Of a stretch of 64,000 nt of DNA, positions 51,549-61,011 are shown piece after piece. The translations under genes were made by a program, and so were the position numbers. The stretch lies in assembly GCA_030949705.1 (NCBI GenBank), contig JAUZSF010000003.1, positions 124,001-188,000 of the forward strand, in the 5' to 3' direction. Under the pieces are notes generated by a model, which worked only from the letters and a program-made list of their open reading frames with translations, searched no databases and was not told the DNA's origin. Numbering within the stretch: the stretch's first letter is position 1; the number at the start of each line of letters is the position of its first letter. The DNA is from Robiginitomaculum sp. (GTDB taxonomy: Bacteria; Pseudomonadota; Alphaproteobacteria; Caulobacterales; Maricaulaceae).

Positions 51549-51988
51549 GAAACATCATCCTGCATAAGGTTATCTTTGATATGCATCAGCATGGTGGTGA
51601 GTTGTTTTTTATTTTCTGCGGATAATCCCTGGGTGCCCTTTTTCATCATGGCGGCCCCGATGGCACGAATTTCGCGCAAGACCGGTTCGGCATTATTGGT
51701 CAGATACAGTTGGAACGAGCGCCGGTCATCCGGGTTGATCCGCCGTTCAATCATCTGGTTGGCGGCCAGCAGGTCCAGCTGGCGCGTGAGGGTGATGGGC
51801 CGGATTTCCAACAGGCGGGCCAGCTCGCTCTGGGTGATACCCTGTTGGCGGTCCAGATAAATCAGTGTGCGGTATTGCGCCTGGGTCAGGCGCAAATGGC
51901 GGGCCCGCTCATTAAAGGACTTGCGCAGGATTTGCGCGGTGTCACTGATGGCAAAGGCCAGGGCGCGATCTTCGTTGGCTAAGGGCAT
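51545..51988 (-). CDS. MarR family transcriptional regulator
   Basis: LRLTQAQYRTLIYLDRQQGITQSELARLLEIRPITLTRQLDLL..NQMIERRINPDDRRSFQLYLT. Confidence 0.93.
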   Translation of the reverse strand: MPLANEDRALAFAISDTAQILRKSFNERARHLRLTQAQYRTLIYLDRQQGITQSELARLLEIRPITLTRQLDLLAANQMIERRINPDDRRSFQLYLTNNAEPVLREIRAIGAAMMKKGTQGLSAENKKQLTTMLMHIKDNLMQDDVS

Positions 51989-52007
51989 AACGCGTTATAT
52001 ACCCCTG

Positions 52008-52034
52008 CTTATAGTAAGCAATACTTATTATAAG
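52008..52034. promoter_or_regulatory. Candidate MarR operator upstream of the marR-emrAB operon
   Basis: CTTATAGTAAG-CAATA-CTTATTATAAG, 11-bp arms with one mismatch, about 20 bp before the marR start codon. Confidence 0.65.
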
Positions 52035-52055
52035 GAGTGGTTAAAATAAAGTCAC

Positions 52056-52078
52056 AAAAAAAGCGGCCCCAGGGCCGC
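52056..52078 (-). terminator. Intrinsic terminator downstream of cheR
   Basis: A7-GCGGCCC-CA-GGGCCGC, U-tract on minus strand. Confidence 0.75.
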
Positions 52079-52104
52079 CTTTGATGTTGAAAATACAGGG
52101 GGTG

Positions 52105-52938
52105 CTAAGCCACTTTGGCAACAGCCTTTTCTTTGCGGACATAAAGACCGCGTTTGCCAGGTACCGGCACAAAGGCGTCGGAAAGGCCCATGACGGTTTC
52201 CGCCGCGCCCAGAAACAAAAAGCCATCCGGGGCCATACATTGGGCCAGCCGGTTCAAAATGTCGCTTTTGGTTTCCTGATCGAAATAAATAAGCACATTG
52301 CGGCAAAAGACGACGTCGAACTGTCCCAAAGCCCGAAAGCTGTCCAGCAGATTGTATTTTCTGAAGGTGATATGTTGTTGCAGGCTGGGATCAATACGCC
52401 ACAGATCGTCCACTTTTTCAAAGTATTTGACCATCAGCTGTACTGGCAGGCCGCGTTGCACTTCGAATTGGGAGTACAGGCCGGTTTTGGCTTTTTGCAA
52501 TACCTTGTCCGAAATGTCGGTGGCCAGAATGCTGCTGGCCATGCCTTTCATGCGGGCGGCTTCTTCGCGCAGGATCATGGCCAGCGAATAGGGCTCCTGG
52601 CCCGTGGAAGCGGCGGCGCACCAGATCTTGATTTTGGATCCGGGGCGGCGATTGGCAGTCAGGTGTGGAATGACTTCACTTTTGAACAGATCAAAGGGGG
52701 TGCGATCGCGAAAGAAGAACGTTTCATTGGTGGTCATGGCCTCGGTGACCATGGCATTCAGGCGTTCATCATTGCGTGTGCGCATGGCTGCCACCAATGC
52801 CTCAACCGAGGCAAAGTTTTCCTTGCGAGCGATGGGGCCCAGGCGGCTATCCAGCAAATACCCCTTGTCGGCGCTCAGCACATGACCAGAGCGTTTTTTC
52901 AGCATAGAGACCAAAAAGTCGAAGTCCTGGCTATTCAT
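52105..52938 (-). CDS. cheR: Chemotaxis protein methyltransferase
   Basis: TTNETFFFRD, IWCAAASTGQEPYSLAMIL, FDVVFCRNVLIYFD. Confidence 0.95.
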   Translation of the reverse strand: MNSQDFDFLVSMLKKRSGHVLSADKGYLLDSRLGPIARKENFASVEALVAAMRTRNDERLNAMVTEAMTTNETFFFRDRTPFDLFKSEVIPHLTANRRPGSKIKIWCAAASTGQEPYSLAMILREEAARMKGMASSILATDISDKVLQKAKTGLYSQFEVQRGLPVQLMVKYFEKVDDLWRIDPSLQQHITFRKYNLLDSFRALGQFDVVFCRNVLIYFDQETKSDILNRLAQCMAPDGFLFLGAAETVMGLSDAFVPVPGKRGLYVRKEKAVAKVA

Positions 52939-54059
52939 TACAGTTTTCCCCCGCTGACAATCTTCATGATCGTACATCCTATTTGATTTATAGGTTTGAT
53001 TTGTTCGGCAAGACCGGCCTGTACCACCGATCCGGGCATGCCCCAGACCACAGAACTGGCTTCGTCCTGGGCAATGACCTGTGCTCCTGCTTTGACTATC
53101 TGTTCGGCACCGGCACAGCCGTCATGGCCCATGCCGGTAAGAATGACGCCTAAGGCCGCATTGCCGTAGACTTCGGCGGCGCTGCGAAACATAGGGTCCA
53201 CCGCCGGACGGCAATAGTTTTCCTGTGGGCGCTGGTCCAAGCCAATCACAATGCCGCTGCCGACGCGCCGCACCGTCATGTGAAAATCACCCGGTGCCAG
53301 ATAAATACCACTTGATTTCACCGGCATGCCGTCACGCCCCTCAACTACGGGTTTGCGGGCGTTTTTGCTCAAGTGCTCGGCCAGAACGGCGGTAAAGGCC
53401 TTGGGCATATGCTGGGTGATGAAAACCGGGATATTAATCTTGGGGCCAATGGCGGTGATGACATCGCGCAATGCCTGTGGTCCGCCAGTAGAGGAACCGA
53501 TAAAGACCGCTTTGGGCACAGGCCTTGCCGATGCCGTCTGCGGGCGGATGCGCGCGGCGGTACGGGCTGGCGGGGCCATGGGGCGCTTGTGAGCCACTTT
53601 CGCCCGCCGTCCGGCTTCGCCCAACGCTCTGACTTTGGTAATCAGATCCTGGCGGAAATCTTTGGCACCGGCCAGCGAGCTGGATTCGGGTTTTGGCAGA
53701 TAATCCGCAGCGCCATTGGATAAGGCGCGCAAGGTAATATCGGCATTGCGGTGGGTCAGGGTCGAGGCCATCACCACTTTGGTTTTGGGTGCCGCCTTCA
53801 GAATTTGCGGTAATGCCTTCAAGCCATCCAGGCGCGGCATTTCCACATCCAGAATCACTACATCGGGCTGGTGCTCGGCAGCCAGCTTGATGGCTTGCAG
53901 GCCATCGGTGGCCTTGGCAACAATTTCAATGCCGTCTTCTTCGACCAGCCAGCGGGTAATCATGCCGCGAACCACCGCCGAATCATCGGTAATCATGACC
54001 CGGATCGGGTCATTCATACCGTGGGACGGTTTTGGCATTCTGGGCGCGTTCAGGCTCAT
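52938..54059 (-). CDS. cheB: Protein-glutamate methylesterase
   Basis: Receiver domain VMITDDSAVVRGMI...DVVILDVEMPRLDGL; FIGSSTGGPQAL, ITQHMPKAFT, GMGHDGCAG. Confidence 0.96.
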   Translation of the reverse strand: MSLNAPRMPKPSHGMNDPIRVMITDDSAVVRGMITRWLVEEDGIEIVAKATDGLQAIKLAAEHQPDVVILDVEMPRLDGLKALPQILKAAPKTKVVMASTLTHRNADITLRALSNGAADYLPKPESSSLAGAKDFRQDLITKVRALGEAGRRAKVAHKRPMAPPARTAARIRPQTASARPVPKAVFIGSSTGGPQALRDVITAIGPKINIPVFITQHMPKAFTAVLAEHLSKNARKPVVEGRDGMPVKSSGIYLAPGDFHMTVRRVGSGIVIGLDQRPQENYCRPAVDPMFRSAAEVYGNAALGVILTGMGHDGCAGAEQIVKAGAQVIAQDEASSVVWGMPGSVVQAGLAEQIKPINQIGCTIMKIVSGGKL

Positions 54060-54433
54060 GTTTCTGCAGTCACCAACCCGACTTCGGCAAATTTGGAACC
54101 CAGGATTTCACCATCAAAAGGCTTCATAATGTATTCATTGGCGCCGGCGTGCAGGGCCTCGGTGATGTGGCCCATGTCATTTTCCGTGGTGCAGAACACC
54201 ACAATGGGGACATCGCCACCATCTTCCTTGCGAAGCGCTCGCAGAAAATCAATGCCGCTCATGACTGGCATGTTCCAGTCCAGCAAAATGGCATCCGGCA
54301 TGGCCTTGCGGCATTGCTCCAGCGCCTGGGCACCGTCAGCAGCTTCATCGCAGGCAAATTCCATATCTTCCAGAATTCGCCGTGCAACTTTGCGAATCAC
54401 ACGACTGTCATCAACGACTAGACAATTTTTCAT
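54056..54433 (-). CDS. cheY: Chemotaxis response regulator CheY
   Basis: Single receiver domain CLVVDDSRVIRKVARRILEDM, ILLDWNMPVMSGI. Confidence 0.92.
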   Translation of the reverse strand: MKNCLVVDDSRVIRKVARRILEDMEFACDEAADGAQALEQCRKAMPDAILLDWNMPVMSGIDFLRALRKEDGGDVPIVVFCTTENDMGHITEALHAGANEYIMKPFDGEILGSKFAEVGLVTAET

Positions 54434-54467
54434 AACCATTTGTCCTCTTTTGTCCCCGATCTGCCGC

Positions 54468-54953
54468 TCAGGCTGCCCGAGCTTCCGTTTCACCGATGTT
54501 CAACATTTTTTCTATGTCCAGAATGATCAACAATCGGCCATCCAGACGATAAATGCCGCGGGAAACCCCTTGCCAGACCGGATCGATATTGCTGGGCAGG
54601 GGTTCGCGATCCCGCTCGGCCAGGCGTAAAACCTCGCCAACCCGGTCAATGATCAGGCCATAGGATTCGTTACCCATTTCCACCCCGATGGCCATGTCCT
54701 GATGTCCTTCGGTGTCCGGTTTTGGCAGGCCCAGACGATCACGGGCATCAATGGCGGTAACAATCCGGCCACGCAGGTTCAGCACCCCCTTCACTTCAGG
54801 CGGGGCCATGGGCACCGTGGTCAGGGAATGGGGTTGAAACACATCATGAATGCTGGTGACCTCTATGCCAAACAACTGGTCGGCAATTTCCACGGTGACA
54901 TACTCGCAGGTGTTTTCGTCAATGTGGATGTGTTGGTCCTCTTGCGTACTCAT
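54468..54953 (-). CDS. cheW: Chemotaxis coupling protein CheW
   Basis: VTVEIADQLFGIEVTSIHDVF, GVLNLRGRIVTAIDARDRLGL. Confidence 0.93.
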   Translation of the reverse strand: MSTQEDQHIHIDENTCEYVTVEIADQLFGIEVTSIHDVFQPHSLTTVPMAPPEVKGVLNLRGRIVTAIDARDRLGLPKPDTEGHQDMAIGVEMGNESYGLIIDRVGEVLRLAERDREPLPSNIDPVWQGVSRGIYRLDGRLLIILDIEKMLNIGETEARAA

Positions 54954-57691
54954 GCCGCTTCTCCATGGGTTTGAAGAACATAATCAATGGTGGAAATCAG
55001 TGATTCCCGATCTGCTTTGCGTACGATGTCAGTAAAGGCATCGGTGGCGCCCATGCGGTCCAGATCATTTTGTCCCATGGCTGAAAGCGCCAGGCGAGGA
55101 ATAGAGGACCAGTGCTCGTCGGTTGCCAGTTTGGTGGCAAAGGCAACGCCGGTTTCATCGGGCATTTCAATATCGGAAACAATGACATCAAACTCTGCAC
55201 CGGTTTCGTTCAGGTGCCAGGCCTCGGCCGCACTGCCAACGGCGGTAACTTCATAGCCTGCTGCGGCCAGCAATGGCGCAACCATGTTGCGGAAGAAGGC
55301 ATTATCGTCCACCAGCAAAATACGCTTTTTCTGGGGGATTTCAGCTTCCTTGTCCTGATGGGCGTTTTCGAACCAGTCATGATAGGCGGCCGTCAGATAA
55401 TGGCCCACATCAATCACTTCGGTGGCATTGCCCTTGAGTACCGCGGCCCCGATAATGCCGGGGGTGTTGGCGCTCTTCTCGATGTTCAGGACTTCTTCGA
55501 CAATGTCGACAATCTCATCAACCACCAGACCAACAGAGCGACCGTGATCAGTAAAGACCAGCACCGGCTGACGTTCATTGTCTTCCAGAGGCGCAAAGCC
55601 CCCGATTTGAACCAGAGGCATCAGGCCGCCGCGATATTGTACCAATTGCTCGCCATCAACATTTTCAATACTGGCGGTATTAATTTCTTCCAGGCGGGTT
55701 ACCAGGCTCAGCGGGACGGCTTTTGGCTCGTCCCCGCCGGCTTTGAACAGCAACATGGCAGTTTGATCTTCAATCAGACCCGTCGCAATTTCCGTGTTTT
55801 CGGCGGCGCGTTCATTGTCTTTGCCCAGATTTACCGATTTGGCGATGCCATTGGGATCGACAATCATAATCACGGTGCCATCACCCAAAATGGTGTTACC
55901 GGAGAAAGCGGAAATGCCGCTTAGGACTTTTGCCAGCGGCTTGACCACGATCTCTTCGGTGTCAAAAACATTATCAACCACCACGCCAAAGCGTTGTTCG
56001 CCAACAATCATCACCACCACAAAAGCGTTTTCCGATGATTTTTCGCTGTGTGGGATATTCAGAATATCCGCCAGGTCGATCAATGGTAACAAGGTGTCGC
56101 GAAGGCGCAGCACCCGGGTGTTGTGAATTTCTTCAACCCGGTGTTCACCGTCTTTGGTGGTGCGTACCAGTTCCAGAACCGAGAGTTGCGGAATGGCAAA
56201 GCGGCTGTCGGCGGCTTCGACGATCAAGGCCGATACAATGGCCAGGGTCAGCGGAATTTTGATGGTAAAGGTGGTGCCTTCACCGCCAATGGATTCCAGA
56301 TCAATGGTGCCGCCAATCTGTTCAATATTGTTGCGCACCACGTCCATGCCGACACCGCGACCAGACAGTGAGGTCACTTCCTTGGCGGTGGACAGCCCGG
56401 CGGCAAAGATCAGACGGTGAATCTCGTTCTCCGTCATACTTTCGGCCTGGGCCTCGGTAATGATGCCGTTTTCTATGGCCTTGCGTTTAATTTTCGAGGT
56501 TGGCAGACCGGCCCCATCATCGGCAATTTCAATGACAATATGGCCGCCCTCATGAAAGGCACGCAGATGAATTTGCCCGGCTTCGGGCTTGTTGGCCGCC
56601 AAACGTATGTCGGTTGGCTCCAGACCATGGTCACACGAATTGCGCACCATGTGCGTCAATGGGTCGCGGATCAGTTCCAGCACCTGACGGTCCAATTCGG
56701 TGCTTTCGCCCTCCATGTGCAGTTCAATTTTCTTGCCAACGGCCTTGGCGCTGTCGCGCACAATGCGGGGCAGTTTCTTCCAGGCGCTGCCAATGGGCTG
56801 CATCCGGGTTTTCATAACCCCGTCCTGCAATTCAGCGGTCACACTGGAAAGCCGTTGCAGCGGAACTTTGATTTCAGTGTCGCCCATATGGCGCACCATC
56901 TGCAATAGCTGATTGCGGGTCAGTACCAGTTCGGAAACCATGGTCATCAGGTCTTCGAGCACATCGACATTGACCCGAATGGACTGTGATACCAGTGAAA
57001 CCTCGACAGTGGGGGCGTTCGAGGATTTTTCGGCATCCTCTTTTTTCTTTTTCTCTTCGGCCAGTCTGGTTTGTTCGGCTTCGGCCGCCAGTTTTTCCAG
57101 ATCCGGGCCATCAGCCTCCATAAAGGCGCGCTCCAGATCAGCCAAGGATACTTCACCGGGGCGCAAAGGCCGATCCAGATCCGCATCATAATTTTCTGTA
57201 CTTTCACCACTCTCTTCGCTGGTGGTGACTTCAGGGGTTGCCTCTTCCTGGGGAGCAGGCTCTTCAACGGGCTCTGCCTCGGCCTCTACGGGCGCTTTGG
57301 CGGCAACTTCCATCTTGCCTTCCGAGGCAGCTACCAATTGGGCGATCATATCCGCATCATCACCCTCTGGCTCGCTCTGGGAAGATCCCAAATGGGCCAG
57401 AATAACCTTCAGCTGGTCAATGGCATTGAGGATCAGGGACACCGTATCGGAATTGGGTACCAGCGCTTTGTCACGATATTTACCCAATAAGGTTTCGCCA
57501 GCATGGGCCAATGCCTCCAAACGGGGCAGACCCAAAAATCCGCAAGTGCCTTTTATGGTATGGACCAGTCGGAAAATGTTGTTGAGCGTTTCCTCGTCAT
57601 TGGGGTTCTGTTCGAACTTGACCAGTTCCGCATCTACAGTTTCCAGGCTTTCCGCCGTTTCAGTAAGAAACTCTTCTAGTAGATCATCCAT
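54950..57691 (-). CDS. cheA: Chemotaxis histidine kinase CheA with extra CheW-like region and C-terminal receiver domain
   Basis: Hpt (IFRLVHTIKGTCGFLGL), HATPase (LTHMVRNSCDHGLE, GRGVGMDVV), CheW regions, and KRILLVDDNAFFRNMV...DVIVSDIEMPDETG at the C-terminus. Confidence 0.95.
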   Translation of the reverse strand: MDDLLEEFLTETAESLETVDAELVKFEQNPNDEETLNNIFRLVHTIKGTCGFLGLPRLEALAHAGETLLGKYRDKALVPNSDTVSLILNAIDQLKVILAHLGSSQSEPEGDDADMIAQLVAASEGKMEVAAKAPVEAEAEPVEEPAPQEEATPEVTTSEESGESTENYDADLDRPLRPGEVSLADLERAFMEADGPDLEKLAAEAEQTRLAEEKKKKEDAEKSSNAPTVEVSLVSQSIRVNVDVLEDLMTMVSELVLTRNQLLQMVRHMGDTEIKVPLQRLSSVTAELQDGVMKTRMQPIGSAWKKLPRIVRDSAKAVGKKIELHMEGESTELDRQVLELIRDPLTHMVRNSCDHGLEPTDIRLAANKPEAGQIHLRAFHEGGHIVIEIADDGAGLPTSKIKRKAIENGIITEAQAESMTENEIHRLIFAAGLSTAKEVTSLSGRGVGMDVVRNNIEQIGGTIDLESIGGEGTTFTIKIPLTLAIVSALIVEAADSRFAIPQLSVLELVRTTKDGEHRVEEIHNTRVLRLRDTLLPLIDLADILNIPHSEKSSENAFVVVMIVGEQRFGVVVDNVFDTEEIVVKPLAKVLSGISAFSGNTILGDGTVIMIVDPNGIAKSVNLGKDNERAAENTEIATGLIEDQTAMLLFKAGGDEPKAVPLSLVTRLEEINTASIENVDGEQLVQYRGGLMPLVQIGGFAPLEDNERQPVLVFTDHGRSVGLVVDEIVDIVEEVLNIEKSANTPGIIGAAVLKGNATEVIDVGHYLTAAYHDWFENAHQDKEAEIPQKKRILLVDDNAFFRNMVAPLLAAAGYEVTAVGSAAEAWHLNETGAEFDVIVSDIEMPDETGVAFATKLATDEHWSSIPRLALSAMGQNDLDRMGATDAFTDIVRKADRESLISTIDYVLQTHGEAA

Positions 57692-57789
57692 CGTTTTACT
57701 CCCCCACGGGCTACGATTCTGCCCTGGTGCGTCTATCATTAACTGGACTGGTTAAGGGGGTGCTAAGGAGAAACTTAAAAATCAGATAA

Positions 57790-58476
57790 TTATACAGCCT
57801 CTGCGCGAGTCCCAATCATTTCACACGCATCTTCTTCGGTAAGGGCGACAAATTCCACGCCATCTTCCAGAACGCGGGCTTCGGTGCGGCCACCCAGCGA
57901 GCGGGCAATCAGGCCGGTATAAAAAGGCTGGATAGAGCGGCCATCATAACCGTTTTCCATGGCTTTGCCTTCCAGGGCGGTACTGACCGTGGGCAGAAGT
58001 TTGCTCATGCCACCGCGTACGCACACGCGCATGCGCGCGGCCGAGGCGGCCTCAATATACACTTCACCACCGCGCAGGGCCGCTTCGATGCCTAGGATGA
58101 CCATGTTGAGCAATAACCGGGAGGCGGTTTTTGAAAGGTGTGAAGCGGTCACTCGCCAGACGATTTCAGAGCGCGCAGAGGTAAAGGCCCCGACCACCAG
58201 CCGTTCCAGTTCGCGGGTTTCCACCATGCCGGGTGCCGAAGTGCCCGCGCCAAAGGCAATGCGCGCAAATTCCAGCTTGGCAGAGGCTTGCCCCGCAGAC
58301 TGATGCAATAATTTCAGCGCTTCATCACGCATATCGGCGGCGCTGTCATCTTCCATAACCTCCAGGGCGGTGTTGATGGCACTGACTGGAGCCACCAGAT
58401 CATGACATAATCGAGCGCATAAAAGCGCAGCAAGATCTTCGGCAGGCATATCAAAGGGCGCTGGTGTATGGGTCAT
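57790..58476 (-). CDS. chpT: Histidine phosphotransferase ChpT-like
   Basis: LAALLCARLCHDLVAPVSAINTALEVMEDD typical of ChpT; upstream of cheA. Confidence 0.88.
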   Translation of the reverse strand: MTHTPAPFDMPAEDLAALLCARLCHDLVAPVSAINTALEVMEDDSAADMRDEALKLLHQSAGQASAKLEFARIAFGAGTSAPGMVETRELERLVVGAFTSARSEIVWRVTASHLSKTASRLLLNMVILGIEAALRGGEVYIEAASAARMRVCVRGGMSKLLPTVSTALEGKAMENGYDGRSIQPFYTGLIARSLGGRTEARVLEDGVEFVALTEEDACEMIGTRAEAV

Positions 58477-58737
58477 ATTGGCACTCGTGCTGATTCGAAA
58501 TCATACCCCTTTTGGGGCGATCGCCATAGAGTGCGGCCATAGCCTTACTATCTGGTGAACAGATATAATGATCACTCTCATAGGAAGTGCATTACCGTGA
58601 TCTCTGCACTTGGCTGGCGAGGAGGCTTGGATTTATCGGTTTGATCCGCCACAATAAAAACATGACCGAGGGTCAGACTTCTTTAACCTCGCTCGCATTC
58701 ACTGCGGCCTGGTATATGAGCGATCGCGGGGAATGGT

Positions 58738-60174
58738 ATGAATGCGCACGCTATAGTGCAGGCGGGCATCAATGCGGTGATGCATGCAAATCTAAAAAGA
58801 GAGCACAAGGTGTTGGGCCTGGTTGCCTTTGTGGTGCCGGTCTTGTTGATGAGCGCAGCCTTTTATAATGCTTATGCGCGCCCAGCCCCTGCCGCGATCA
58901 ATACCGCCCATGTGCCGGTTGAGGTCATTAAAGAAGAACCGCCATTGCCCCCCTTGCCGGATATGGCGGTTCTGGAACAAACTGTATTTGGCGAGTTGAT
59001 CGAAACCCGCCTTAGTCGCGTACACAATCAGATGATCAAGGTGCGCCCCGGGGCCACCTTGTCCAATTTACTGGAAAATGCCGGTGTGGATCGGGGTGAG
59101 GCGGCGCGGGCCATTACCGCCCTGTCGCGCACCTATAACCCCCGCCAGCTGCGTGCCGGGCAAATGTTGACCCTGTCGCTGGAAAGCCTGGATACCAGCG
59201 TGGCCAAAAAGGGTGTGCGGTATCATCTTGCTGGCCTGACCACCAAACCTGATGTTACCCGCACGGTCTTGCTGGAGCGCGAACACAATGGCGATTTTTC
59301 CGCCCGCGAACTGGTGATGGATCTTGAAAAGGGCGAAACGCGGGCCCGCGGCAGCATTGATTCTTCTTTATATGTGGATGGCCTGGCGGCTGGTGCCAAT
59401 GATGCGGTGATTGCCGCCTTTGCCCAGCTTTATGCCTATTCGGTTGATTTTCAGCGGGGCATTCGCCCCGGCGATCGCTTTGACATGGTGTTTGAGGATT
59501 ATCGCGATGACCGTGGAAATTCCATCAAGTCTGGTAATCTGATTTATGCCATGCTGGCCCCGCGGGGCAAGGAAAAGGCCTTTTATCGTTTTGAAACGCC
59601 GGATGGTGAAGTGGGCTATTACAATGCCGAGGGGCAAAGCGCCAAACGATTTTTGATGAAGACGCCTATTAAAGGCGCGCGTATTTCCTCTGGCTTTGGG
59701 CGGCGCATGCACCCGGTACTGGGCTATACGCGCAAGCACAAGGGCACTGATTTTGCCGCCGTAACCGGTACGCCGATCATGGCGGCAGGCAATGGCGTGA
59801 TCGAGCGCGCCTCGCGCTACGGTTCCTATGGCAATTATGTGCGTATCCGCCATTCCAATGGCTATAAAACCGCCTATGCACATATGTCCAAATATGGCCG
59901 GGGTATTCGCAAGGGGCGCCGGGTCACACAGGGGCAGATCATTGGCTATGTGGGGGCCACTGGCCGGGTAACTGGCGCCCATCTGCATTATGAAGTGCTG
60001 AAAAATGGCCGTCAGGTGAACCCGATGACTGTCAAAGTGCCCACCGGGCGCAAGCTCAAAGCCAATGAACTAAAACTGTTTGCCAAGGAAAAGGCCCGCA
60101 TTGATGAGTTGATCAAAAATGCTCGTCCGGCCAAAATCGTCAACAGCCAGCTGGCCTCGGCGGGGCAGCGTTAG
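58738..60174 (+). CDS. M23 family metallopeptidase (LytM domain) with N-terminal TM
   Basis: SGFGRRMHPVLGYTRKHKGTDFAAVTGTPIMAAGNGVIERASRYGSYGNYVRIRHSNGYKTAYAHMSKY...TGAHLHYEV. Confidence 0.94.
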   Translation: MNAHAIVQAGINAVMHANLKREHKVLGLVAFVVPVLLMSAAFYNAYARPAPAAINTAHVPVEVIKEEPPLPPLPDMAVLEQTVFGELIETRLSRVHNQMIKVRPGATLSNLLENAGVDRGEAARAITALSRTYNPRQLRAGQMLTLSLESLDTSVAKKGVRYHLAGLTTKPDVTRTVLLEREHNGDFSARELVMDLEKGETRARGSIDSSLYVDGLAAGANDAVIAAFAQLYAYSVDFQRGIRPGDRFDMVFEDYRDDRGNSIKSGNLIYAMLAPRGKEKAFYRFETPDGEVGYYNAEGQSAKRFLMKTPIKGARISSGFGRRMHPVLGYTRKHKGTDFAAVTGTPIMAAGNGVIERASRYGSYGNYVRIRHSNGYKTAYAHMSKYGRGIRKGRRVTQGQIIGYVGATGRVTGAHLHYEVLKNGRQVNPMTVKVPTGRKLKANELKLFAKEKARIDELIKNARPAKIVNSQLASAGQR

Positions 60175-60941
60175 TTTTTGCTGGCAAATGTGCGCTTGCC
60201 CGACAGGAACCCGGCCAGGCGCAGGGAGGATGGTCGGCCGGCAAATCCTTCACTGGGAACCATGTGGATTTCCAGTACCGCATCTTCCAGCCGTAATTCC
60301 TGATGGTCTGAAGAGACCAGGCGGATCTCGTTAAGCATGGGCAGCGTGCGGCCCTTGCGGTCTGGATTGCGTTTGATCCGGTTAATGGCACTGCGGGCAT
60401 TTAAGGCCGTATCCAGATAGAGCCAGGCCGTGTTTTCATTGGCCCCACGTGCCGAGATGGTCACATCGTGATCCAGAATGGCAACCAGATCATCGGCAAT
60501 ATTGGACAGGGCCGGGCGCAGATCTTCCAGATGAACATTGCGCGGCCCCAACGGTGTGGCCGGTCCGGCCCGCCAGGCCGGAATGCCGTGGGAGGTCCGT
60601 TCAGGAAACAGGATGGGGCCGCCAACACGGCTCATGCGCACCATAACCGCGCCGAGATCGTTTTTTAACATCACATCGCCGCGTGGCCCAGGCACCTGGC
60701 GCAACACAAAAATTTCCCGGGACCGCACATAGCGAAATAGCAATTGACCCTGATGGCGTTGGTCTAAAATGAAGGCTTCGTTTTTCTTGCCTACATCAAA
60801 GCGGGTGACCGGCTGTGAGTTGGCGGGCACCTGATAGGCTTCGCGCAGCACCTTGGTTACCGGTTCGGCGGCCCAGACGGGCACGATGCCCACAAGGGCA
60901 CTGCCTGCAACTGTAATTATAACGCCTGCGCGTTTCATCAT
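60171..60941 (-). CDS. Secreted hypothetical protein (possibly DUF4908-like)
   Basis: Signal peptide to VWAAE; no catalytic motif recognised; family call tentative. Confidence 0.6.
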   Translation of the reverse strand: MMKRAGVIITVAGSALVGIVPVWAAEPVTKVLREAYQVPANSQPVTRFDVGKKNEAFILDQRHQGQLLFRYVRSREIFVLRQVPGPRGDVMLKNDLGAVMVRMSRVGGPILFPERTSHGIPAWRAGPATPLGPRNVHLEDLRPALSNIADDLVAILDHDVTISARGANENTAWLYLDTALNARSAINRIKRNPDRKGRTLPMLNEIRLVSSDHQELRLEDAVLEIHMVPSEGFAGRPSSLRLAGFLSGKRTFASKN

Positions 60942-61011
60942 ATTCAATTGGCCTTCCCTCATGACCGATCATCATGCACCCAACTGCGGCGCTTTTGCGG
61001 CCAAATTGGAC

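Noticed and set aside
52081-52986. 301-aa plus-strand ORF opposite cheR
   Set aside because: Shadow ORF; cheR has unambiguous methyltransferase motifs
58587-58868. Small ORF upstream of the M23 peptidase
   Set aside because: Overlaps the M23 gene out of frame and has no recognisable signature
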